NCBI RefSeq assembly: GCF_963082655.1 | Contig: NC_081552.1 | Coordinates: forward strand, 64,988,589 to 65,052,588 | Length of the DNA stretch: 64,000 nt | Direction: 5' to 3' | Origin: Stomoxys calcitrans | Lineage: Eukaryota > Arthropoda > Insecta > Diptera > Muscidae | Shown: positions 33,096 to 44,025 of the stretch, piece by piece | Layout of the letters: the number at the start of each line of letters is the position of its first letter | How positions within the stretch are numbered: the first letter of the stretch is position 1 | The notes under the pieces: generated by a model | Seen by the model: the letters and a program-made list of their open reading frames with translations, nothing else | The model's database searches: none | Told to the model about the DNA's origin: nothing | Made by a program: the position numbers and the translations under genes

Positions 33096-34595
33096 CGGCC
33101 GGGCCGAACTTTGGATACCCACCACCTCGGGTACATATGTAAACCGCCTTTCATCAAAATTCGGTGAAAAATTCATAACATATGTCCCATATCAGTTATA
33201 TTAAAATATGTTACGATTTGGACCAAATACTAATAAGTACCGATATCTAAAAATAAACCGATCTGAACCATATACGACACGGATGTCGAATAGTCTAACA
33301 TAAGACTTTGTCAAATTTCAGTGATATCGGATTATTAATGCGAATTTTATGGGGCCAAGACTTTAAATCGAGATATCGGTCTACATGGCAGCTATATCCA
33401 AATCTGGACCGATTTGGGCCAAGTTGCATAAAAATGTCGAAGAGCCTAACTTAAAACACTGCCCCAAATTTAAGCGAAATCGGACAAAAAATGCCTCTTT
33501 TATGGGCCCAAAACCTTAAATCGAGAGTTCGGTCTATATAGCAGCTATATTCAAATCTAGACCAATCTGGGCCAAATTGAAGACAAATATCGAAGGGCCT
33601 AAGACAACTCACTGTCCCAAACTTCAGCAAAATCGGATAAAAAATGTGGCTTTTATGGGCTTTAGACCCTAAATCGGAGGATCGGTCTATATGACAGCTA
33701 TATCCAAATCTGAACCGATCTGGGTCAAATTGACGAAGGATGTTGATGGGCCTAACACAATTCACTGTCTCGAATTTCATCAAAATCCGATAATAAATAT
33801 GGCTTTTGTGGGCCTAAGACCCTAAATCGGAGGATCGGTCTATATGGCAGCTATATCCAAATCTGGACCGATCTAGGCAAAATTAACGAAGGAAGTCGAA
33901 GGGCCTAACGTAACTCCCTGTCCCAAATTTCACCAAAATCGGATAATATATGTGGCTTTTATGGGCTTAAGACCCTAAATCGGAGGATCGGTCTATATGA
34001 CAGCTATATCCAAATCTGGACCGATCTGGGTCAAATTAACGAAGGATGTCGATGGGCCTAACACAATTCACTGTTTCGAATTTCATCAAAATCGGATAAT
34101 ATATGTGGCTTTTATGGGCTTAAGACCCTAAATCGGAGGATCGGTCTATATGGCAGCTATATCCAAATCTAGACCGATCTGAGCCAAATTGACGGAGGAT
34201 GTCGAAGGGCCTAACACAACTCACTGCCCCAAATTTCAGCAAAATCGGATAATAAATGTGGCTTTTATGGGCCTAAGACCCTAAATCGGCGGATCGGTCT
34301 ATATGGGGGCTATATCAAGATATAGTTCGATATAGCCCATCTTCGAATTTCACCTGCTTAAGGACAAAAAAAAAAAATCTGTGCAAAATTTCAGCTCAAT
34401 ATCTTTATTTTTAAAGACTGTAGCGTGATTTCAACAGACAGACGGACAGACGGACGGACATGTCTAGATCGTCTTAGATTTTTACGCTGATCAAGAATAT
34501 ATATACTTTATAGGGTCGGAAATGGATATTTCGATGTGTTGCAAACAGAATGACAAAATGAATATACCCCCATCCTTCGGTGGTGGGTATAAAAA
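33091..34595 (-). mobile_element. F2 DINE-like element, main part
   Basis: It begins with the hairpin GTTCGGCCGGGCCGAAC, then 'tttggatacccaccacctcg'. The array shows the t(a/c)tat(g/a) landmark at 33382, 33535, 33688, 33841, 33994, 34147 and 34300: six consecutive intervals of exactly 153 bp. A CAGACGGACAGACGG core is at 34438-34460 and the 5' end 'ggtggtgggtataaaaa' closes it. With 30541-30565 it makes one complete copy. Confidence 0.9.
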
Positions 34596-34967
34596 GGCTC
34601 AGCATAAATCCTGAATGGAGGACTTTAAACTTCGAGGTAGATACATCTGCGGCCCCTAATCTGTGGAAGATCCTAGCCTCTGCACCTATAACGGTAAAAT
34701 ATATTCGGAAGACATATCTAGTGAGAGAACACTAGAACGAACTTCCTGGATCCACATTTCCTGGGAAACTCTCGCATATTTTGCGGGAAATAACGGACTT
34801 TGTGCCAGAAAGATTTGTCCCTAACATGCATTCGTCGGGGGTTGTGGGGAAATTGTGTCCGAGCCGAGAACGCCATGGGCGATAAAAAATTTCGATGGTT
34901 TCGTGCATTTTTGGTCCCGAAGCAGTACTACATGAAATCGAAAGGTTTTGGTCATATTAGTCCGTCA
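34596..34967 (+). pseudogene. LOA-like retrotransposon remnant, part 2 of 3
   Basis: It matches 56360-56640: 'gatacatctg', 'ccagtgagaaaacact' (here 'ctagtgagagaacact') and 'catgcattcgtcggggg', coding for VDTSAAPNLWKILASAPITV and GSTFPGKLSHILREIT. This is the start of the LOA reverse transcriptase region. It continues part 1 and is interrupted by an F3 element. Confidence 0.75.
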
Positions 34968-35331
34968 TTATACACTACACCACTACTGTGGTACAGGGTA
35001 TTATAACTTAATGCATTTGTTTGTAACAACCAGAAGGAAGAGAGATAGACCCAGTGATAATCACTTTCTGATTCGATTTAGCTATGTCCGTCTGTCCATG
35101 TTAATTTTGAGTAATTTGCAAAAATGTGGTCATTTTCAACAGAAGTGATTACAGTTTGAACATATTTGCTCGAAATTTGATAGAGATTGTTTAATAACCC
35201 ATCTGAAAACATCCGCCGAGGTCCACCAAAATTAGTTCAGAATTGGATATAGCTCCCACATTGTACTTATAGGGTAGGTGTAGGGTATAATACAGTCGGC
35301 AACGCCCGACTTTTAGCTTTCCTTGCTAGTT
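34968..35331 (+). mobile_element. F3 DINE-like element, complete and short
   Basis: It opens with 'tatacactacaccactactg' and 'tggtacagggtattataact', has 'gattcgatttagctatgtcc' and a minimal GTCTGTCC core, one or two monomers ('ttggatatagctcccac'), the mirrored block 'tagggtataatacag', a hairpin GTCGG-caacgc-CCGAC (35295-35310) and 'tttccttgctagtt'. At about 364 bases it is the most compact full F3 copy here. Confidence 0.8.
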
Positions 35332-35708
35332 AGCTATACAAAAGACTGTAGAGATATTCATGAAAACATTACCGAAGGCAAAAGTTCATGGAGGTCGCCT
35401 GTCTCGGCAACAGACAGAATTTAGCAAGCGCAAGTCTACAGAAACAACACTTCATGACCATGACATAGATAGTCCGCTCGCTGCAAAGGAATAAACAATG
35501 AAAGTATTTCTAGACATTACGGATACTTACAATAGTGCAAAACCAAAGTCAATGATGATAGAGCTAAACCTTATGGAGACAATATATAATTGTCTCTGAA
35601 AGCAATAGGTGCAAAAGTGGTGGAATATGCAGACTGATCGAATTTGCTGACTAACCACTGTGAGCGAAATGGTTGATTTAGGGGCTCCAAACTTGTGACG
35701 CTTAGGGT
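35332..35708 (+). pseudogene. LOA-like retrotransposon remnant, part 3 of 3
   Basis: It reads RQQTEFSKRKSTETTLHD near 35414-35470 and VFLDITDTYNSAKPKSMM near 35500-35555. The latter is reverse transcriptase motif A in the LOA/R1 style (FLDIxGAFNNVxP). The same region in the minus LOA copy at about 58680-58840 reads SRQQHAYNKGKSTETALHD and FLDIDGAFNNVKP. Stops and frameshifts show it is dead. It ends where another F3 copy begins. Confidence 0.8.
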
Positions 35709-35938
35709 AATTATACACCACACAACTACTGTGGTGCAGGGTATTATAACTTAGTGCATTTGTTTATAAAACCCAGAAGGTAGATAGCTAGAGCAATTGA
35801 TAGGTATACTGTTCGACTCAGAATCACTTTCTGATTTGATTTAGCTATGTCCGTCTGTCTGTCTGTTTGCCACGTTAACTTGTGTACAAGGTACAGGTCA
35901 AAATTTTCATCCAATAGTCTTCAAATTTGGCGTGGACA
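35709..35938 (+). mobile_element. F3 DINE-like element, 5' fragment
   Basis: It repeats the F3 head ('ttatacaccacacaactact', 'gtggtgcagggtattataac', 'atgtccgtctgtctgtctg') and is cut after 'ttcaaatttggcgtggacat' by the 5' end of an F1 copy. Confidence 0.7.
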
Positions 35939-36333
35939 TTTTTATACCCTCCACCATAGGATGGGGGGTATACTAATTTCGTCATTCTGATTGTAACTAC
36001 TCGAAATATTCGTCTGAGACCCCATAAAGTATATATATTCTTGATCGTCGTGAAATTTTATGTCGATCCAGCCATGTCCGTCCGTCCGTCCGTCTGTCTG
36101 TCGAAAGCACGCTAACTTCCGAAGGAGTAAAGCTAGCCGCTTGAAATTTTGCACAAATACTTCTTATTAGTGTAGGTCGGTTGGTATTGTAAATGGGCCA
36201 TATCGGTCCATGTTTTGATATAGCTGCCATATAAACCGATCTTGGGTCTTGACTTCTTGAGCCTCTGGAGGGCGCAATTCTTATCCAATTTGAATGAATT
36301 TTGGCACGTAGTATTTTTTTATGATATCCAACA
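35939..36333 (+). mobile_element. F1 DINE-like element, 5' part of a head-to-head composite
   Basis: It has a normal 5' end, core (36077-36102) and one and a half monomers, then changes strand at about 36333 ('gatatccaac|aaaatcgg'). Confidence 0.75.
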
Positions 36334-37006
36334 AAATCGGATAAGAATTGTGCCCTCTAGAGGGTCAAGAAGTCAAGACCCAAGATCGGTTTATATAGCA
36401 GCTATATCAGGTTATAAACCGATTTACACCATACTTGGCACAGTTGTTGGGTATCATAACAAAACACGTCGTGCGAAATTCCATTCCATTCGGATAAGAA
36501 TTGCGCCCTCTAGAGGCTCAAGAAGTCAAGACCCAAGATCGGTTTATATGGCAGCTATATCAGGTTATGAGCCGATTTAAACCATACTTGGCACAGTTGT
36601 TGGATATCACAACAAAACACGTCGTGCAAAATTTCATTTCAATCGGATAAGAATTGCGCACTCTAGAGGCTCAAGAAGTCAAGACCCAAGATCGGTTTAT
36701 ATGGCAGCTATATCAAAACATGGACCGATATGGCCCATTTACAATACGAACCGACCTACACTAATAAGAAGTATTTGTGAAAAATTTCAAGCGGCTAGCT
36801 TTACTCCTTCGGAAGTTAGCGTGCTTTCGACAGACAGACGGACGGACGGACGGACAGACGGACGGACATGGCTAGATCGACATAAAATATCACGACGATC
36901 AAGAATATATATACTTTATGGGGTCTCAGACGAATATTTCGAGTAGTTACAAACAGAATGACGACATTAGTATACCCCCCATATTATGGTGGAGGGCATA
37001 AAAAAA
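36334..37006 (-). mobile_element. F1 DINE-like element, minus half of the composite
   Basis: It runs from the strand-switch point to a normal 5' end ('ggtggagggcataaaaa'). With 35939-36333 it forms a unit that has two 5' ends and no hairpin end. Confidence 0.75.
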
Positions 37007-37008
37007 AA

Positions 37009-38358
37009 AACAAGTAAAAGCGTGCTAAGTTCGGCCGGGCCGAATCTTATATACCCTCCACCATGGAGCGCAGTTGTCGAGTTCTTTTCCCGACATCTCT
37101 TCTTAGGCAAAAAGTGATATAAGAAAAGATTTGCTCTGCTATTAGAGCGATATCAAGATATGGTCCGGTTTGGACCACAATTAAATTATATGTTGGAGGC
37201 CTGTGTAAAATGTCAGCCAATTCGAGTAAGAATTGCGCCCTTTGGGGGCTCAAGAAGTAAAATAGAGAGATCGATTTATATGGGAGCTGTATGGGGCTAT
37301 AAACAGATTTAGACCATAATCAACACGTATGTTGATGGTCAAGAGAGGATCCATCGTACAAAATTTCAGGCAAATCGGATAATAATTGCGACTTCAAGAG
37401 GCTCAAGAAGTCAAGATCCCAGATCGGTTTACATGGCAGCTATATCAGGTTATGAACCGATTTAAACCTTATTTGACACAGTGGTTGAAAGAAAAAATAA
37501 AAAACGTCATGCAAAATTTCAGCCAAATCAGGTAGGAATTGCGTCCTCTAGAAGCTCAAGAAGTCAAGTCCCCAAATCTGTTTATATGACAGCTATATCA
37601 GTTTATGAGCCGATTTGAACCATTTTTGGCACACTTGTTGGATATCATAAAAAAACATGTCTTGCAAAATTTCATTCCAATCTGATAAGAATTGCGCACT
37701 TTAGAGGCTTAAGAAGTCAAGACCCAAGATCGGTTTATATGGCAGCTATATCAGGTTATGAACCGATTAGGACCATACTTGGCACAGTTGTTGAATATCA
37801 TAACAAAACACGTCGTGCCAAAATTCATTCAAATCGGATAAGAATTGCGCACTCTAGAGGTTCAAGAAGTCAAGACCCAAGATCGGTTTATATGGCAGCT
37901 ATATCAGATTATGAACCGATTTCAACCATACTTGGCACAGTTGTTGGATGTCATAACAAAACACTTCGTGCAAAATTTCGTGCCAATCGGATAAGAATTG
38001 CGCACTCTAGAGGTTCAAGAAGTCAAGACCCAAGATCGGTTTATATGGCAGCTATATCAAAACATGGACCGATATGGCCCATTTACAATAACAACCGACC
38101 TACACTAATAAGAAGTATTTGTGCAAAATTTCAAGCGGCTAGCTTTACTCCTTCGGAAGTTAGCGTGCTTTCGACAGACAGACGGACGGACGGACGGACG
38201 GACGGACGGACAGACGGACGGACATGGCTAGATCGACATAAAATTTCACGACGATCAAGAATATATATACTTTATGGGGTCTCAGACGAATATTTCGAGT
38301 AGTTACAAACAGAATGACGAAATTAGTATACCCCCCATCTTATGGTGGAGGGTATAAA
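37009..38358 (-). mobile_element. F1 DINE-like element, concatemer unit 1
   Basis: It is complete. Its hairpin end follows the 5' end of the previous unit with only an A run between. The part from about 37497 is nearly identical to 39867-40924. The GGAC tract at 38184-38211 has 7 units. Confidence 0.9.
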
Positions 38359-38359
38359 A

Positions 38360-39866
38360 AACAAGTAAAAGCGTGCTAAGTTCGGCCGGGCCGAATCTTA
38401 TATACCCTCCACCATGGATCGCATTTGTCGAGTTCTTTTCCCGGCATCTCTTCTTAGGCAAAAAAGGATATAAGAAAAGAGTTACTCTGCTATTAAAACG
38501 ATATCAAGATATGGTCCGGTTCGGACCACAATTAAATTATATGTTGGAGGCCTGTGTAAAATTTCAGCCAATTCGTTTAAGAATTGCGCCCATTGGGGCT
38601 CACGAAGTAAAATAGAGAGAACGATTTATATGGGATCTGTATCGGGCTATAGACCGATTCAGACCATAATAAACACGTTTGTTGATGGTCATGAGAGGAT
38701 CCATCGTACAAAATTTCAGGCATATCGGATAATAATTGCGACCTCTAGGGGTCAAGATCCCAGATCGGTTTATATGGCAGCTATATCAGGTTATGAACGG
38801 ATTTGAACCTTATTTGACCCAGTTGTTGAAAGTAAAAATAAAATACGTCATGCAAAATTTCAGCCAAATCGGATAGGAATTGCGGCCTCTAGAAGCTCAA
38901 GAAATCAAATCCCCAGATCTGTTTATATGACAGCTATATCAGTTTATGAACCGATTTGAACAATACTTAGCACAGTTGTTGGATATCATAACGAAATACT
39001 TCGTGCAAAAATTCATTCAAATCGGATAAGAATTGTGCCCTCTAGAGGCTCAAGAAGTCAAGACCCAAGATCGGTTTATATGGTAGCTATATCAGGTTAT
39101 GGACCGATTTGAACCATACTTGGCACAGTTGTTGGGTATCATAACAAAACACGTCGTGCGAAGTTCCATTCCAATCGGATAAGAATTGCGCACTCTAGAG
39201 GCTCAAGAAGTCAAGACCCAAGATCGGTTTATATGGTAGCTATATCAGGTTATGGACCGATTTGAACCATACTTGGCACTGTTGTTGGATATAATAAGAA
39301 AACACGTCGTGCAAAATTTCATTCCAATCGGATAAGAATTGCGCACTCTAGAGGCTCAAGAAGTCAAGACCCAAGATCGGTTTATATGGCAGCTATATCA
39401 GCTTATGGTCCGATTTGAACCATACTTGGCACAGTTGTTGGATATCATAGCAAAACACGTCATGCAAAATTTCATTCCAATCGGATAAGAATTGCGCACT
39501 CTACAGGCTCAAGAAGTCAAGACCCAAGATCGGTTTATATGGCAGCTATATCAAAACATGGACCGATATGGCCCATTTACAATACCAACCGACCTACACT
39601 AATAAGAAGTATTTGTGCAAAATTTCAAGCGGCTAGCTTTACTCCTTCGGAAGTTAGCGTGCTTTCGACAGACAGACGGACGGACGGACGGACGGACGGA
39701 CGGACGGACGGACGGACGGACAGACGGACGGACATGGCTAGATCGACATAAAATGTCACGACGATCAAGAATATATATACTTTATGGGGTCTCAGACGAA
39801 TATTTCGAGTAGTTACAAACAGAATGACGAAATTAGTATACCCCCCATCTTATGGTGGAGGGTATA
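38360..39866 (-). mobile_element. F1 DINE-like element, concatemer unit 2
   Basis: It is complete and starts 'aacaagtaaaagcgtgctaa' directly after the 5' end of unit 1. It belongs to the subfamily with 'ggggctcacgaagtaaaata', like 16380-17858 and 19331-20966. Its GGAC tract at 39678-39721 has 11 units. Confidence 0.9.
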
Positions 39867-40924
39867 ATAAAAAACGTCATGCAAAATTTCAGCCAAATCA
39901 GGTAGGAATTGCGTCCTCTAGAAGCTCAAGAAGTCAAGTCCCCAAATCTGTTTATATGACAGCTATATCAGTTTATGAGCCGATTTGAACCATTTTTGGC
40001 ACACTTGTTGGATATCATAAAAAAACATGTCGTGCAAAATTTCATTCCAATCTGATAAGAATTGCGCACTTTAGAGGCTTAAGAAGTCAAGACCCAAGAT
40101 CGGTTTATATGGCAGCTATATCAGGTTATGAACCGATTAGGACCATACTTGGCACAGTTGTTGAATATCATAACAAAACACGTCGTGCCAAAATTCATTC
40201 AAATCGGATAAGAATTGCGCACTCTAGAGGCTCAAGAAATCAAGACCCAAGATCGGTTTATATGGCAGCTATATCAGATTATGAACCGATTTCAACCATA
40301 CTTGGCACAGTTGTTGGATGTCATAACAAAACACGTCGTGCAAAATTTCGTGCCAATCGGATAAGAATTGCGCACTCTAGAGGTTCAAGAAGTCAAGACC
40401 CAAGATCGGTTTATATGGCAGCTATATCAGATTATGAACCGATTTCAACCATACTTGGCACAGTTGTTGGATGTCATAACAAAACACGTCGTGCAAAATT
40501 TCGTGCCAATCGGATAAGAATTGCGCACTCTAGAGGTTCAAGAAGTCAAGACCCAAGATCGGTTTATATGGCAGCTATATCAAAACATGGACCGATATGG
40601 CCCATTTACAATACCAACCGACCTACACTAATAAGAAGTATTTGTGCAAAATTTCAAGCGGCTAGCTTTACTCCTTCGGAAGTTAGCGTGCTTTCGACAG
40701 ACAGACGGACGGACGGACGGACGGACGGACGGACGGACGGACGGACGGACGGACGGACGGACGGACGGACGGACAGACGGACGGACATGGCTAGATCGAC
40801 ATAAAATTTCACGACGATCAAGAATATATATACTTTATGGGGTCTCAGACGAATATTTCGAGTAGTTACAAACAGAATGACGAAATTAGTATACCCCCCA
40901 TCTTATGGTGGAGGGTATAAAAAA
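39867..40924 (-). mobile_element. F1 DINE-like element, concatemer unit 3, 3'-truncated
   Basis: It begins inside a monomer and matches unit 1 closely, but has one additional 153-bp monomer (40270-40560 holds two nearly identical ones) and a GGAC tract of 17 units at 40707-40774 against 7. The 231-residue open frame across it is four monomers of 51 codons and is not considered a gene. Confidence 0.85.
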
Positions 40925-40962
40925 ACTTTTGTAGCGCTCTTATTGCAAACCCCGATACATTA

Positions 40963-41572
40963 AAAGGGTGATTTTTTTGAGGTTAGGATTTTCATGCATT
41001 AGTATTTGACAGATCACGTGGGATTTCAGACATGGTGTCAAAGAGAAAGATGCTCAGTATGCTTTGACATTTCATCATGAATAGACTTACTAACGAGCAA
41101 CGCTTGCAAATCATTGAATTTTATTACCAAAATCAGTGTTCGGTTCGAAATGTGTTCATTCACCGTAACGTTGCGTCCAACAGTATCTTTGAAAAAATAC
41201 GGTCCAATGATTCCACCAGCGTACAAACCACACCAAACAGTGCATTTTTCGGGATGCATGGGCAGTTCTTGAACGGCTTCTGGTTGCTCTTCACTCCAAA
41301 TGCGGCAATTTTTGCTTATTTACGTAGCCATTCAACCAGAAATGAGCCTCATCGCTGAACAAAATTTGTCAAAATTTGAACACATTTCGAACCGAACACT
41401 GATTTTGGTAATAAAATTCAATGATTTGCAAGCGTTGCTCGTTAGTAAGTCTATTCATGATGAAATGTCAAAGCATACTGAGCATCTTTCTCTTTGACAC
41501 CATGTCTGAAATCCCACGTGATCTGTCAAATACTAATGCATGAAAATCCTAACCTCAAAAAAATCACCCTTT
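40963..41572. mobile_element. Fold-back Tc/mariner-type element with 196-bp inverted arms
   Basis: The left arm 40963-41158 and right arm 41377-41572 appear to be exact reverse complements, each starting from the outside AAAGGGTGATTTTTTTGAGG. Each arm encodes, reading inwards, the start of a Tc-type transposase (MNRLTNEQRLQIIEFYYQNQ, then CSVRNVF). The 218-base loop, read on the minus strand, encodes an internal piece of the same kind of transposase (MHPEKCTVWCGLYAGGIIGP, then YFFKD). So one end of an autonomous element was duplicated in inverted orientation while the rest was lost. No intact transposase remains. The flanks suggest a TA target but are not a clean match. Confidence 0.9.
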
Positions 41573-42109
41573 ACATCGCCCTATTTGCACATATAGAGAC
41601 GTAGTTATTACTATTTTTAGCACATTTGTTATAATTATTTTGAGCGCATTCGAAGTATGATACAAATTGTTTTATAACTCATATGAATCCCTAGCTCCCA
41701 ATTTCCAAAGCCCAACTTTGGCCTTTCCTTACTTGGTTTCTAATACGCAGATTAAAATCTTGAACGCGATAAATCGGACTATGTTTGGATATAGCTGCAA
41801 TATACACCGATCTGTCGATTAAGGGTCTTAAGCCCATAACAGACGCAGTTGTTACCCGATTTGGCTGAAATTTTAAACAGTGAGTTGTTTAAAGCCTTCC
41901 GTCTTCCAATTTAAAGTCTTACGCCCAAAACTACAGCATTAATTGACTTATTTCGCTAAAATTGAGAACAGTGAGTTATTTCTCCCGACATCCAAACTGA
42001 AAATGGTCCACATCGGACCATATTGCGATATAGCTGTCACATAGACCGATCCGCCGATGAAGGGTCTTAGCCCTTAACTGGTGGTAAATTTTATACCCTC
42101 AACACATTT
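41573..42109 (+). mobile_element. DINE-like (F2/F3-type) fragments
   Basis: A 3'-end-like motif ('caaagcccaactttggcctt', 'tccttacttggttt') lies near 41700-41745. Two or three diverged F2-type monomers follow ('tttggatatagctgcaatat', 'gattaagggtcttaagccca'). No complete terminus pair is present. Confidence 0.5.
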
Positions 42110-42339
42110 TTGTTTAACAATTTCCATACGTATCTTCTCAATCTGTTGTCGTGGTTTGACCGATGTGTTTTTGTTGCCCTAAGTGCAACATGTGCATAGT
42201 AATACATGTGCTGATGTAAAATTTACCACACGACGACAATTATGACATTTTTTCTTTGAACAATTTTTACCACCTCTTCGCCATTAAAGTAGGTATTCAG
42301 AAGAAAATAAAATACCCTACTTCACGTTTCCAAGAGTAA

Positions 42340-42790
42340 ATTCGGGTGTCGGTTTGTGTGGGAGCTATATGAGGTTTTATACCGATTTGGAACAAAATTA
42401 CCACAAATGTTGTAAGTGACATTAAATTCGCTATCTAAGGGCCCAAGAAGTCAAATAGGGAGATTGATTTATATGGTCTGATTTGGACCATAAGCTGCAC
42501 ATGTGTTACAACTCATAGCAAAAGTCAATGTGTAAATGTTCACCCCAGTCAGCTAAAAATTGCGTCCTCTTGAGGCTTAAGAAGTCAAATTCGAGATCAG
42601 ATTATATGGGAGCTATTTAAGGTCGCGAGCTGTCAAAACGCCCAATGGTCATAAGCCCCATAAATCCATAAGCGGCACAACGGAAGTCGAGGTGCAAAAT
42701 TTCAGCTAAATAATTGCGCCCTCTGGAAGCTCAAGAAGTCAAATCGGCGGATCGGTTTATATGGGAGATACATATATTCTCTCATATGTT
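42340..42790 (-). repeat. Degenerate F1-like monomers
   Basis: 'ggtttgtgtgggagctatat', 'gggcccaagaagtcaaatag' and 'cgcgagctgtc' show two to three worn monomers. Neither end is recognisable. The flanking 42110-42339 and 42791-43002 contain nothing that I can assign. Confidence 0.55.
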
Positions 42791-43002
42791 GAACGTCATA
42801 CCAGCAAAAGATCTCCAAAATATCAGACACATCGGTTTAAAATTGCCTGGTCTATTTGTGTAAGTGTATAGTCCACAATCACAAAATTGGACAAGATTTT
42901 GGTGACCTGTGGTTTTTTGGACAGAATATGAATTCCAATTATTAATTTTGAAACAAAAGTATATGAGGTAGACTTCGAAAAAATGCCAAGTGCGATATGC
43001 AT

Positions 43003-44025
43003 TTTTATACCCTCCACCATAAGATGGGGCAATACTAATTTCGTCATTCTGTTTGTAACTACTCGAAATATTCGTCTGAGACCCCATAAAGTATATATAT
43101 TCTTGATCGTCGTGAAATTTTATGTCGATCTAGCCATGTCCGTCCGTCTGTCCGTCCGTCCGTCTCTTTGTCAAAAGCACGCTTACTTTCGAAGGAGTAA
43201 AGCTAGCCGCTTGAAATTTTGCACAAATACTTCTTATTAGTGTAGGTCGGTTGGTATTGTAAATGGGCCATATCGGTCCATGTTTTGATATAGCTGCCAT
43301 ATAAACCGTTTTTTTATGTTTTGTTATGATATCCAACAACTGCGCCAAGTATGGTTCAAATCGGTCTATAACCTGATACAGCTGCCATATAAACCGATCT
43401 TGGGTCTTGACTTCTTGAGCCTCTAGAGGGCGCATTTCTTATCCGATTTGAATGAATTTTTGCACGACGTGTTTTGTTATGATATCCAACAACTGTGCCA
43501 AGTATGGTTCAAATCGGTTCATAACCAGATATAGCTGTCACATAAACAGATCTGGGGACTTGACTTCTTAAGCTTTTAGAGGGCGCATTTCCAATCCGAT
43601 TTGGCTGAATTTTTGCATGACTTATTTTATTCTTACTTTTAACAACTGTGTCAAATAAGGTTCAACTCGGTTCATAACCTGATATAGCTGCCATATAAAC
43701 CGATCTGGGATCTTGACTTCTTGAGCCTGTAGAGGTCGCAATTATTATCCGATTTGCCTGAAATTTTGTACGACGGATCCTGTCATGACCATCAATATAC
43801 GTATATATCAATATATACTTATTATGGTCTGAATTGGTCTATAGCCCGATACAGCTCCCATATAAATTGATCTCTCTATTTTACTTCTTGAACCCCTAAA
43901 GCGTGCAATTCTTATTCGAATTGGCTGACATTTTACACAGGTCTCCAACATATAATTTACTTGTGGTCCAAACCGAATCTTATCTTAATATCGCTCTAAT
44001 AGCAAATCTTTTCTTATATCCTTTA
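43003..44025 (+). mobile_element. F1 DINE-like element, 3' terminus missing
   Basis: It has a normal 5' end and core (43138-43167), then about five monomers. The first monomer has a deletion ('ataaaccgttttttt'). It stops at 'tcttttcttatatcctt', just before the usual subterminal repeat and hairpin, where F2-type sequence takes over. Confidence 0.8.

Noticed and set aside
33382..34300. CRISPR-like regular spacing
   Set aside because: There are no short identical repeats with unique spacers; the whole 153-bp unit is a diverged tandem repeat in a eukaryotic transposon.
34800..35006. 68-codon plus frame as a gene
   Set aside because: It straddles a LOA-like RT remnant and the start of an F3 element.
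40109..40804. 231-residue open frame with 51-residue internal repeats (RIRIAHSRGSRSQDPRSVYM)
   Set aside because: The monomer is 153 bp, a multiple of three, so a frame can run through the array. Most monomers carry TGA in the phrase 'ccgatttgaacc' at the same codon, and this copy is open only because that codon is changed to TCA or AGG. No start context, and the same strand reads as DINE repeat everywhere.
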